Below, in pieces: positions 1 to 10,300 of a stretch of DNA of 64,000 bases; position 1 is the first letter of the stretch; each line of letters starts with the position of its first letter. Under the pieces are notes generated by a model. It worked only from the letters and a program-made list of their open reading frames with translations. It was not told the origin of the DNA and did no database searches. The stretch comes from Bacteroidota bacterium (GTDB lineage: Bacteria; Bacteroidota; Bacteroidia; Cytophagales; Cyclobacteriaceae), in the NCBI GenBank assembly GCA_023428695.1, contig JAEYWY010000015.1, positions 1 through 64,000 of the forward strand, given 5' to 3'. A program made the position numbers and the translations under genes.

Positions 1-662
1 ATCTTATTCCCGGTACGACTTATCACTACAGGTTGCGGGCAGTGACCAAGTCAGGCAATTCGTCGTATACATCAACCGTCGCGGTGAAAACCATCAGCGA
101 CACCCAGAAGCCTTCGGTTCCGCAGGAGCTGAGGGTGGAAAGTGGAAACTTCTCACGCGCGATCCTTCGCTGGGAACCGTCAACAGACAATGTCGGAATT
201 GCAGGGTACGAAATTTGGGCTGACGACAAACGCATAGGCTTCAGCAAGGTACCTGCCTATGACTTCACCGCGATGGAGCAAGGCAAAACTTACTGGTTCC
301 ACGTCGTTGCTGTCGACATCAGCGGAAACCGGTCCAATCCCTCGGAGAAAATCAACAACGAATCGTTCGTTACCGACGTGACTCCCGAAAAACGAGAAAA
401 TTTTTCCTTATCAGTATTTCCTAACCCGGCGTCTCCGGCCCAATTGACGATACAGATTTCTTCTGTAAGCGGGCATGAAATTTCAGTCTGCATAACGGAC
501 ATGACGCAGAGGACAGTCTTCCGCAAAACTCTAAAAATTTCTCCGGGAGATGTCTATATGAGACTACCGGCAGAACAATCACTGCCGGATGGTCTCTACA
601 TCATTGATGTGAAACAGGGTGATACTTATCTTCAGCGAAAGCTGGTGATAAGAAATCGTTAG
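1..662 (+). CDS. 3' end of a secreted FN3 protein with T9SS type A sorting tail
   Basis: The reading frame is open from the window edge (first full codon at base 3) to TAG at 660-662, so the 5' part is missing. The visible part starts inside a fibronectin type III domain (GTTYHYRLRAV, typical of its last strands). A complete FN3 domain follows, containing STDNVGIAGYEIW, a motif that recurs in the downstream giant genes. The last ~75 residues are a type A T9SS C-terminal domain with the usual SVFPNPASP start and a closing basic strand (RKLVIRNR). The gene is probably a fourth member of the tandem paralogue family, but its catalytic part is not visible. The product should be exported through the outer membrane and attached to the surface or released. 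Confidence 0.85.
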   Translation, partial: LIPGTTYHYRLRAVTKSGNSSYTSTVAVKTISDTQKPSVPQELRVESGNFSRAILRWEPSTDNVGIAGYEIWADDKRIGFSKVPAYDFTAMEQGKTYWFHVVAVDISGNRSNPSEKINNESFVTDVTPEKRENFSLSVFPNPASPAQLTIQISSVSGHEISVCITDMTQRTVFRKTLKISPGDVYMRLPAEQSLPDGLYIIDVKQGDTYLQRKLVIRNR

Positions 663-742
663 CCGTCCGGCGGTTCCGGACACATCACGCTGTTTGACCG
701 CTATCGTTTTCGCATGTGCATTAATCGAACGCAACACCAACT

Positions 743-3700
743 ATGAAGAAGTTTTACGCCTCGCTTTGCCTTTTGCTCCTGGTGACGGGGACTTATGCCC
801 AACTCGATACCGCCAATATCACGATCACGAATTTCCGGCTGAGAGAAGGTACATTCAGCTGGCGTGGCACGGGTACCTATTTCGATCGAACGAATTTCGA
901 TTCATCACCTTATATCGACGGATATCTTGAACATTACAACGGAACCTTTCGGCAAAACTTTCGCCTCCTTATCCCGAAAGGATATGACCCGAATTATGAA
1001 CCGGGTTATCCGGTAATGCTTGTTTGGCACGGTGCCGTTGAACGAGGAAATTGTTATGATCAGGATTGTTATCACGGCACCCGGGGTTATAACCCCAACG
1101 ATCCACCCATTGTTACAGAAGACTCCGACATCGACAATCTGCTCAACAACGACCACCACCTCCTGCATGGCGGCGATGATCACATCACCGCCTGGAACAT
1201 TGCTGATACGCGGAAAGTCGACGACCCTGCTCTTCCAATCAGAGCTTTTCCGGGATTTGTATTGTTCTGTCAAAACTTCAACGGCTGGGGCACAAACGAC
1301 GTAAGAGACGCGATCCGCACACTTAGACTCGTCATCAAGAAATATAATATCGATCCCGACCGCGTTTATACACACGGACTTTCCAACGGCGGCCAGGGTC
1401 TGCTCAATGCGCTCGTAGAGGCACCGTGGCTTTTTGCGGCCGCGGCGCCTATGTCAGCCGTTACGTCAAACAACTTCCGTAATAACGCGAGCAAAGTAGC
1501 CGGCATTCCGCTGTGGTATTTCCAGGGCGGCAAGGACGACAATCCGACACCGGGAGCCACCGAGACAACAATATCCATCTTTCGCGCCGCGGGTGGTAGT
1601 GTCCGCTACACGCTCTATCCGAATCTTGGGCACGGCACGTGGAACACTGCGTACCGCGAACCAGATTTCTATAGCTGGTTTCTCGGGAACACCAAAGCCA
1701 AAATTCATATCTCCTTTGGCACACCTACGATCTGCGGGACAAACGGTCAACCTGCAAGACTCAATCTTCCGGAAGGGTTTTTTGCCTATCAGTGGCAACG
1801 CAATGGTGTGACTATCCCGGGGGCAACGAGCTATTTCTACGAAGCAAGCGAACCTGGCGTGTATCGGGCACGTTATAGCCGCGTATCGGCAACGCCCACG
1901 GAAGAACAGTGGAACCGATGGTCTGATGAAGTAACCGTCACCGAATCGTTTCCCGGAGCACCCGACCTCGATCAAATCGGTTCCGTGCACCTGCGCGATA
2001 TCAACGGAAGCAATACAGCGCGACTGTCCGGCCCGCCGGGATTCTACCGTTATTACTGGTATAAGGACGGTGTGCTTACCAACCTGTCTAACACAAATCC
2101 AAATCCGGTTATAACCTCCGGTACAGACAATGTGAACATGGGAACGTACACGCTTGTCACCGCGGGTTTCGACAACTGCCCGAGCGAACCTTCTGATCCG
2201 AAGGCGGTCTTCTTCAGTAATCTCGCGCCGGTGAACATTTCACCACCAACGAATTTCGCAGGAACGCTCTCCTCACCTACTTCTGTACTGTTGCGATGGA
2301 ACGATGTTTCCGGTAATGAACGCCACTACGAAATCTGGCGAAGGAAGTCGACCGATCCTTCAAACAACGGCTGGACCATGATTGCACTCACGGATGAAGA
2401 CGTGATTGTGTACGAAGACAGGAACCTTGAACCTGCAACAGAATACTGGTACAAGATACGTGCTGTGAGCCTCACCGGAAGATCGAACCATGCGCCCGGT
2501 GAAAGCAAGACAGCACCCGCTGACAATCTTATCATATCAACCGGCACCGATACCACGCCGCCCACTGTCCCACAAAATCTTACCGCAGAACAATACAACA
2601 CCGATATCGCAACACGAACAGTAAGTATGCGCTTGTCCTGGTCGCCATCGTCGGACGATGGCGGCATAAAGGAATACGTGATACAATACGGCAACGAATC
2701 AGTAACAGCACCTGCCTCCGAAGGCACAACGTATGTGCTACAGGGTCTTCCGCTGAATACTGTCTACGACTTCAGAGTACTGGCGCGTGACATTTCCGGG
2801 AATACGTCAAACCCAAGCAATCAGGCTAATGCCAACACGTATATCGATGGCTTCTTCTGGGAACACAGTACATCCGCGTATACCGACATGCGTGATATTC
2901 CACAATCATTGTGGGATGATCCCGAGTTCGAGGGAAGGTCGCCGAATCTTACGCTTGAACCCGCGTTACAGGATGAATTTCTCGTCTTCCGTTTTTTTGG
3001 ATACGTGTACATCAGCACGGCGGGAATGCATCAATTCCGGATGCGATCAAATGACGGCGTTATCCTCTACATCGATGGTGTCCAACGGATCCGAAGAAAC
3101 GGATTGGTAACTTCCACGGATTGCGCGGTGACAAACTTCAACCCTAATGAACCCATTTTCCTCGATGAGGGCGCTCACACCGTTGAAGTACGTTACTTCC
3201 AGTACACGGGTCCAAAGTGTCTTTCGATCCAATGGCGCGGACCTGATGCGGATCCAAATCCGACACAATGGCGCGACGTTCCCAATGAGCGCATTCGCAG
3301 CTATGGCGAGCCACCCGAAACCACCGTACCGCCAGCACCGGAAAATCTGGTAGCAGTAGCAAACGGAATGACACAAATTGACCTTTCATGGGACTTCACG
3401 GATGAACTACCCGTCGAATTTGAAGTCTATCGTTCAGATGCAGCCGATGGAACCTACGCCGTGGTCAACAGTACCGATGCGGAGTCGTATTCCGATACCG
3501 ATTTGCTGCCGTCGACAACGTACTACTACAAAGTCAGGGCAGTTTCACCAACGGCGCAATCCGAATTTTCAAACGTAGCCAGCGCTGCCACAGACGAAGA
3601 CACGGAGCCACCCTCACAACCAACAGCGCTCACGTTGTTTTCAACAACACTCACTACGGCTTCGGTTGCCTGGACAGCTTCTACCGACAACACAGGTGTC

Positions 3701-6700
3701 GCAGGATATGAGATTTGGGTGAATGACATCCTGCACGGAACAAGCCCGACAAACTTCTTTCTGATAGAAACCCTCCAGCCGCTTTCGAACTATGAGGCGT
3801 ATGTGATTGCGTTCGATCACAACGACAACAAGTCGGAGCCGTCGAATACGATAACATTTGATACCTCTAATCCGCTAACCTATTATAGTAAAGCTTCAGG
3901 TGACCTCAACGAAACTGCAACATGGGGCACGAATGCAGACGGTACAGGCGAGGCACCGGCAAACTTTAACACCAACGGATCCTTCTTCGTACTTGCGAAC
4001 AGGACCACAACAAATGTCGGCGGATCATGGAACGTTCAGGGAACTGTTTCCAGGATCGTCATCCCTTCGGGCGTTACGCTTACGACTGAAAGTCCCGTTC
4101 AGGGCCGGATGGAAGTTCAGGATGGTGGAACGGTAATTCTAGGTAACGCGACGATTCCCACTTTTGTTAATCTTGGAACCAACAGCACGGTACAGTATGG
4201 ACAGAATGTTCAGCAGATACAGAATGCAGAATATGGCAACCTCGTGCTGGCAGGTACGGGTACCAGGATATTCCCTGCGGGCACGGTTACCGTTCATGGT
4301 AATCTCCAGGCCGCAAACAATATCTCGTTGCGCGGCGCCGCAGGCAATCAGAGTACGATGGCATTATTTGGTGACCTCGTATTCTCGGGCACTCCTGCTT
4401 TCACTCCCGTGGGAAATACAATCGCTGTAAACTTCCGCAAGACCGGTACCCAAACCGTTGGTTTCAGCGGTGAGTTGGCATTGTTTGCTATTGCAACCGG
4501 TTCGGGCACACAAATCGCACTTGACAACGGCGGTTCACCCGTTACACTGACGCTGGGCGCCGAGTCCGGCGGCGGACTTACGCTCGTCAACGGATCATCG
4601 TTTGCACTTGGAACCAACACGCTGCGATTAGTCGGTGGTGCGGTGCTTAACCCGGACAATAACGAGGGCACGATCCTCGTCAATGATGGAACGATTGACA
4701 TAAGCTCATCGGCGTCACAACATTCAAACCTGTACACCGATGCGTCCCAAAACAATATTTACCTGCTGCGTGCGAACATGAGCGGAGCCGGAAACCTGGT
4801 TGTGCAGACACCCGTGCTGGTAACCGATGGCTTAAAAGTTTCACGCGGCGTGCTGAACTCGAATGGAAACATAACGTTGCTGTCCAACGCGGAAAAGACA
4901 GCAAACCTGCAGCAAATCGAAAACAACGGTCAGGTTACTGGCAATGTTCACGTTCAGCGTTACGTGCCGCAGAAGCCTCGCGTGTATCGTTATATTTCCT
5001 CACCTGTTGCAGGACTTAAGGTGGCGGACTGGCAGGAATACTTTGCCATCACGGGACCATTTGACGGCGCGTCAACGGGGCCGGGCTTAAGTGGTCTGCA
5101 CTCACTTTACCGTTATGAACAACAGGGTTGGGTGGGCTATCCTTCATCGGAGTTGCCGGCGCCATTTAACGATAATCAGGCGCCTCTCGAAAAAGGCCGC
5201 GGTTACTCCGCATTTGTACGCAACACGACCGCGTTCAATATGATTTCGACCGGCGTCCCATACCAGGGCACTGTTGTTTATGACATCCACGTGCCGGATG
5301 CCGGAATTGAACAAAGCGGATGGAACCTTCTCGGAAATCCGTATGCTTCAACGATCGCGTGGACGAATGACGCCGGCGCATGGAACAGAAATCAGATCAG
5401 CAGCATCACAGCCGTACGAAACAACGCATCCGCTACCGCAGGACAGTTCATGTATTATGATGCAGCAACCGGACTCGGCACTGGCACAGGCGGAACACTT
5501 GCCGGCGGACGTATCGCACCGGGTCAGGCGTTCTGGGTGCTGGCTACCGGTACAAACGCGTCTTTGAGTATGAACGAAAGCGCAAAGAGCACGGGCCAGC
5601 AGGGGTTGTATCGTGAAGCTGCTTCCGAAATCAGTCACGTTCATCTGAATCTCCGGAGTGCAGACAAGACTGACCAGGCACTTATTGTGTTTACCGATTT
5701 CGGGTCAGATGAATACGACAAGGCATTCGACGGTGTGAAGATGGAAAATGACGAAGTGTTTAATCTCGCTACGGTCACCGGCGATGGTGTTACTGCGGCA
5801 ATCAATAACGTCTCCGATGCATTTTGTACAAAAACAATTGGCATCAGCATTCGCGACGTGACACCAGGTACGTATACGCTCGGGTTCGAATCGGCACAAA
5901 CACTGTGGGGAGTGGGATCAGCCCGATTGATCGACAATTACAAGAATACCTCCGTTGATCTCACCGAGACGGCGTACACATTCGACGTGACCACTGACCC
6001 CGTTTCGTTCGGCAGTCAGCGATTTGTGTTAATGCTGGAGAGACCTGCACTTGATCCGGACATTATACCGATTGCCGAAGTGTCGTGTGACGAGGGTGCG
6101 ATGATCGCGCTTCCGAAAACACAACGGGGTGCAACGTACCGGGTACTCACTACCGATCATCAGCAAGTCGGTGACGCGTTAACGGCGGATGGCGGTAACG
6201 TTGTGTTTACCGTGCCGGCCAAAGATCTTCGCGACGGTACGAACGAATTTGTGATAGAGGCCGCTTTCAAGGGCTGTAACTCAACACTGCTGAATGAAAA
6301 AGTGGTGATAGAACACTACACACCACCGACGGTCTTCGCGGAGGATGTGTTTGTCTGTATCGGGGAGCAGGCCACCCTGCACGCAACGGCAAACGGTTCC
6401 GTATCCCATTACGAATGGCGAAATTCCTCCGGACTTATCAAAAGCGTTACTGAATCCGAATTCACAACGGAACCGGTAAACGCAGAAGAGCACTACCTTG
6501 TTAATGCGGTAGCACCGAACGGATGCTCCGGCCCGCAGTTCCAGATCACAGTAGTGCCTGATTCACTTTCAACTCCGGATATTGTGTATGCCGGCGATAC
6601 GTTGAAATCCTCCGTGCTCGGCAGCGAGTACACATGGATGAAAAACGATGTCATAGTTTTGCATAGTTCTTCGGCATGGTACTTCATTCCGACAGAAACA

Positions 6701-7048
6701 GGTAGCTATACCGTTACAGTAAAACGCGGTCAGTGTACAGTGACCTCGCGAGCATTTAATGTGACGTATGTGCCGGGCATAGCAGAGGGACCGCGATTGG
6801 CATTGTTTCCGAATCCGACCACGTCAGATAATATTAACCTGCGCGTGCAGCTTGACGGACGCGGGCAGACACGCCTTGAGATCACGGATGTTGTTGGAAG
6901 AGTGGTATTTACGGCGGCTTATGGACCCGACGAACTCACGGGCGAGGTGCAGCTGGAAACTGGCCGATCCCTGAAATCCGGCGTTTATTTCTTAACCCTG
7001 GAAAGAAATTCCAAAAAAGAGAAAATCCGGTTTATCATACACGACTGA
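743..7048 (+). CDS. Giant T9SS-exported multidomain alpha/beta-hydrolase (esterase-like), copy 1
   Basis: 2101 aa. Residues 1-20 are a signal peptide ending TYAQ. Residues ~60-310 are a PHB-depolymerase/feruloyl-esterase-like hydrolase with nucleophile Ser214 in GLSNG, Asp265/266 in GGKDDN and His297 in LGHGTW. Two Ig-like segments, two FN3 domains, a PA14 domain (~700-850) and two more FN3 domains (~860-1043) follow. Next are a repetitive beta-rich stretch (~1048-1390), a conserved surface-protein region starting around YRYISSPV (~1415-1770), Ig-like domains and a type A T9SS tail from ~2015 (LALFPNPT). PA14 and FN3 domains suggest glycan binding, so a polysaccharide or plant-cell-wall ester is a reasonable substrate; this is inference. 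The oxyanion-region motif reads HGAVE here but HGAGE in the two sister genes. The ATG follows the previous stop by 80 bases without a visible terminator. Confidence 0.9.
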   Translation: MKKFYASLCLLLLVTGTYAQLDTANITITNFRLREGTFSWRGTGTYFDRTNFDSSPYIDGYLEHYNGTFRQNFRLLIPKGYDPNYEPGYPVMLVWHGAVERGNCYDQDCYHGTRGYNPNDPPIVTEDSDIDNLLNNDHHLLHGGDDHITAWNIADTRKVDDPALPIRAFPGFVLFCQNFNGWGTNDVRDAIRTLRLVIKKYNIDPDRVYTHGLSNGGQGLLNALVEAPWLFAAAAPMSAVTSNNFRNNASKVAGIPLWYFQGGKDDNPTPGATETTISIFRAAGGSVRYTLYPNLGHGTWNTAYREPDFYSWFLGNTKAKIHISFGTPTICGTNGQPARLNLPEGFFAYQWQRNGVTIPGATSYFYEASEPGVYRARYSRVSATPTEEQWNRWSDEVTVTESFPGAPDLDQIGSVHLRDINGSNTARLSGPPGFYRYYWYKDGVLTNLSNTNPNPVITSGTDNVNMGTYTLVTAGFDNCPSEPSDPKAVFFSNLAPVNISPPTNFAGTLSSPTSVLLRWNDVSGNERHYEIWRRKSTDPSNNGWTMIALTDEDVIVYEDRNLEPATEYWYKIRAVSLTGRSNHAPGESKTAPADNLIISTGTDTTPPTVPQNLTAEQYNTDIATRTVSMRLSWSPSSDDGGIKEYVIQYGNESVTAPASEGTTYVLQGLPLNTVYDFRVLARDISGNTSNPSNQANANTYIDGFFWEHSTSAYTDMRDIPQSLWDDPEFEGRSPNLTLEPALQDEFLVFRFFGYVYISTAGMHQFRMRSNDGVILYIDGVQRIRRNGLVTSTDCAVTNFNPNEPIFLDEGAHTVEVRYFQYTGPKCLSIQWRGPDADPNPTQWRDVPNERIRSYGEPPETTVPPAPENLVAVANGMTQIDLSWDFTDELPVEFEVYRSDAADGTYAVVNSTDAESYSDTDLLPSTTYYYKVRAVSPTAQSEFSNVASAATDEDTEPPSQPTALTLFSTTLTTASVAWTASTDNTGVAGYEIWVNDILHGTSPTNFFLIETLQPLSNYEAYVIAFDHNDNKSEPSNTITFDTSNPLTYYSKASGDLNETATWGTNADGTGEAPANFNTNGSFFVLANRTTTNVGGSWNVQGTVSRIVIPSGVTLTTESPVQGRMEVQDGGTVILGNATIPTFVNLGTNSTVQYGQNVQQIQNAEYGNLVLAGTGTRIFPAGTVTVHGNLQAANNISLRGAAGNQSTMALFGDLVFSGTPAFTPVGNTIAVNFRKTGTQTVGFSGELALFAIATGSGTQIALDNGGSPVTLTLGAESGGGLTLVNGSSFALGTNTLRLVGGAVLNPDNNEGTILVNDGTIDISSSASQHSNLYTDASQNNIYLLRANMSGAGNLVVQTPVLVTDGLKVSRGVLNSNGNITLLSNAEKTANLQQIENNGQVTGNVHVQRYVPQKPRVYRYISSPVAGLKVADWQEYFAITGPFDGASTGPGLSGLHSLYRYEQQGWVGYPSSELPAPFNDNQAPLEKGRGYSAFVRNTTAFNMISTGVPYQGTVVYDIHVPDAGIEQSGWNLLGNPYASTIAWTNDAGAWNRNQISSITAVRNNASATAGQFMYYDAATGLGTGTGGTLAGGRIAPGQAFWVLATGTNASLSMNESAKSTGQQGLYREAASEISHVHLNLRSADKTDQALIVFTDFGSDEYDKAFDGVKMENDEVFNLATVTGDGVTAAINNVSDAFCTKTIGISIRDVTPGTYTLGFESAQTLWGVGSARLIDNYKNTSVDLTETAYTFDVTTDPVSFGSQRFVLMLERPALDPDIIPIAEVSCDEGAMIALPKTQRGATYRVLTTDHQQVGDALTADGGNVVFTVPAKDLRDGTNEFVIEAAFKGCNSTLLNEKVVIEHYTPPTVFAEDVFVCIGEQATLHATANGSVSHYEWRNSSGLIKSVTESEFTTEPVNAEEHYLVNAVAPNGCSGPQFQITVVPDSLSTPDIVYAGDTLKSSVLGSEYTWMKNDVIVLHSSSAWYFIPTETGSYTVTVKRGQCTVTSRAFNVTYVPGIAEGPRLALFPNPTTSDNINLRVQLDGRGQTRLEITDVVGRVVFTAAYGPDELTGEVQLETGRSLKSGVYFLTLERNSKKEKIRFIIHD

Positions 7049-7070
7049 TCGCCACCAAAAATCGGGGTAG

Positions 7071-7115
7071 AGAGTGCCAAAACGGCTTTTTGCCGGTTTA
7101 TCGTGCTCTTTTTTT
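7071..7115 (+). terminator. Rho-independent-type terminator after hydrolase copy 1
   Basis: A hairpin lies 22 bases after the stop. The inner stem is CGGC/GCCG around a T5 loop (7083-7095). The outer stem is AGAGTGC paired with GTGCTCT with two wobbles. A run of T residues follows at 7107-7115. Confidence 0.7.
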
Positions 7116-7344
7116 ATGTGCGGCCGTCAATTTGCCGAAATTCCTTACATTTACCTCTGGATTTAACACCATCTGGCTATTGCAGAGATGCGTGCTTTTC
7201 CGGTCATAACGTGGTTGGACGTTAATCGGGTAGTCTTTAATCGTATTTTGTGCAAAAAAGCGCAAAAGAAAGGCTATTATATGGCACAAGGAGCGGTTTC
7301 CTGTCGGTATCCAGAGGTATTAACAGTTTGCTTTAATGTACCAT

Positions 7345-10300
7345 ATGAACCGTTTCTTAACAATTCTGCTGTTCTTTTTTGTGACCACGCATGCCGTCGG
7401 CCAGAATAAGGACACCGTCGGCATCCTGAATGGCCAGCCTTACAACATCTCCATTACAGGTTACAGACTCATTGAAGGGACAACCTTCAGCTACCGGGGT
7501 ACCGGCACATTCCGGGATATGACAAGCTGGAACTCGAATGACTACACCCAGGGCTATATGGTCCAGGGTGGCGGCAATGCGTTCCGGATGAATTACCGTC
7601 TGTTGTTTCCGGGAAACCATCAGCCGAACTATCAGCCAGGGTATCCCATGATCGTCATGCTCCACGGAGCTGGCGAAAGGGGAAATTGCTGGGATCAGAA
7701 CTGCTATTGGGACACCCCTAACTGGAATCCCAACACGAATAATCCACCGGCGCCTGCCGAGGCAAACCACCAGTTGCTGAACAATGACCATAGCATGGCG
7801 CACGGCGGCCAACCTCACCTTACTGCGCGCAACCAGGCTCAGGGTAAATTGCCTGATGACCCGACAATGCATCCCAGGGGATTCCCGGGTTTTGTACTTT
7901 TCCCCCAGATGCTCAACCAGTGGCGTAAGTCGAGCGATCCGACTATCTCCGAGCTTGCCAATGCAATCCGGTTAATCCGGCTTGTCTGCAAGAAATACAA
8001 CATTGATCAGGATCGCATTTACGTTCACGGCTTGTCCATGGGGGGCCAGGCAACGCTTGAGGCATTGAACATGGCCGACTGGCTTTTCGCAGCGGCGGCG
8101 CCTATGTCTGCGCTCAGCTATCAGAACTCACTTGAATACGATAGTGTAAAAAATATTCCCATCTGGTTTTTCCAGGGAGGACGTGACTCCAACCCGAAAC
8201 CCAGCCAGACAGAAACGATGATCCGCAACCTTCGTCAAAAAGGGGCGAACATACGGTACACACTGTATCCATCCCTTGGCCACGGAACGTGGAACTCCGC
8301 TTACGCGGAACTCGACTTTTTCTCGTGGCTGTTATCCAAACGAAAATCGAACATCCACGTCGATTTTGACAATCCAAATATCTGCGGCACAACGGGGGCC
8401 GGGGCTCGGCTTGAACTGCCGCAGGGTTTCTTTGCTTACCAATGGGAACGTGACGGGGAGATAATACCGGGCGCTACCAGCCATACATATCTGGCCACGT
8501 TTCCAGGAACATACCGGGCTCGGTTCAGCAGGAAATCGAGTAATCCAACCGAGGCTGAATGGAACCGCTGGTCTGATCCCGTCACTGTAGGTGAAAAAAC
8601 TCCGGAAGCACCTGTGGTCGAACAGATAGGTACGGTGGTATTGGGAGATTTGAACAATAATCGGGATGCCTATCTCAACGCACCTGAGGGATTTGAAACC
8701 TACGAATGGTACCGGAATGGAACATTGTATACAAACTTCAACGAACTCCACGTCCTTGATGAGCCACACAAATTCATGATCGATGGCTGCGGAGCAACGT
8801 TGAATTGTACAAAGTCCGGTGCGTGGACGCTTGTTACAAAGGGATTTGATGGATGCCCCTCACTGCCTTCCAAGCCAATGTATATCATAATGGGTACACA
8901 CAACACAGACCAAGTACCTCCGGCGATCGTCAACAGACCCACAAACCTTACAGCGGAGATTAAATCCCCGACCAGCGTGGTGCTCAGGTGGAATGATAAT
9001 TCTTCGGACGAACGGGCCTTTGAAGTCTGGCGCCGAAGGTACTATAATGTCCAAGGCGAAAATTACAATAGCGGGTGGGTTTTGGCAGCTTTTACAGAAG
9101 AAGATCAGACGCTTTTTGTCGACACCGGATTAGAACCTGGAGTAACGTACTGGTACAAAATCAGGGCCGTCAACAACAAAGGTCGATCAATTTATTTTCC
9201 GGATAATAGGACGGGCGCCAACGTGAATTACCACGTTTATGTAACTATGCCCGGCGAGACAACGCCCCCCACACCTCCAACTAATCTTTTTGCTGAAGCG
9301 GCCGGAGTCGGAACGATACGTTTGAGCTGGCAGCCCTCTGCTGATGCATCCAATATTCGACAATATCGCATCTACTTTGACGAAGACGTCTTTGAAACCA
9401 ACAGCGCTGATACAGTCTTCGTCCTGTCTGAACTTCCGATAAATACCATCTTCAATTTTACCGTGCGAGCTGAGGACACAGGCGGAAATCTTTCAGAACC
9501 GAGCAATCCGTCTCAAGCGCATACTTTTGTTTTCGGCTTGTATTACAAACATTCAACCGGCGTCTGGCCGAACGGTGGTTCAGGTGGATTCAACCTGCCA
9601 AGCATGGATCAAAGCTTTGAGAACCCGGAGTTCACGGGCTGGGTGCCAAACTTCACACTTGCAGAAGCAACACAGGACGATTTCTTCAACTTCGAATTCA
9701 GCGGTTACCTTTACCTTCCGTCTAGCGGAGATTACCGGTTTCGTATCAATTCAGATGACGGGCACCGCCTTTACTTTAATGGCGAGGAAATTTTTGTTCG
9801 CAATTCAAATGGACAGTCAACAAGCTCGAATGAGTCCTATAACGCAGGTGCTTACCCGATTGTCGTGCAAATGTATGAATACACAGGGGGGCAATCACTG
9901 ACCGTTCAGTATAGCCTTAACAACGGCGGTTGGACTACTATTCCAACGTCAATGCTCCGAAGCGGAACCCCGCCGGACCTCCCTGTTCCTCCAGCAGCGC
10001 CCTCTAATCTTTCCGCGAACGCAACCGGAATGCAGACCATCGACCTCACATGGAACGGTCCCGCTGGTCCTGATCTGACGTTTGAACTTCAGCGCAGCCT
10101 CGATGTGAATGGTCCGTTTAATGCGGTCACTTCCACTGACCAATACTCATTCTCTGATGCGAACCTCGTTCCCGGCACAACTTATTACTACCGGGTAAGA
10201 ACTCTTTCTGCTGATACGCTCTCCGCCTTTGCGGCCGTAGCCAATGGAACGACATTTTCGGACAACGCGGCGCCTACCCAGCCCGGTATGCCTGTTGAAT

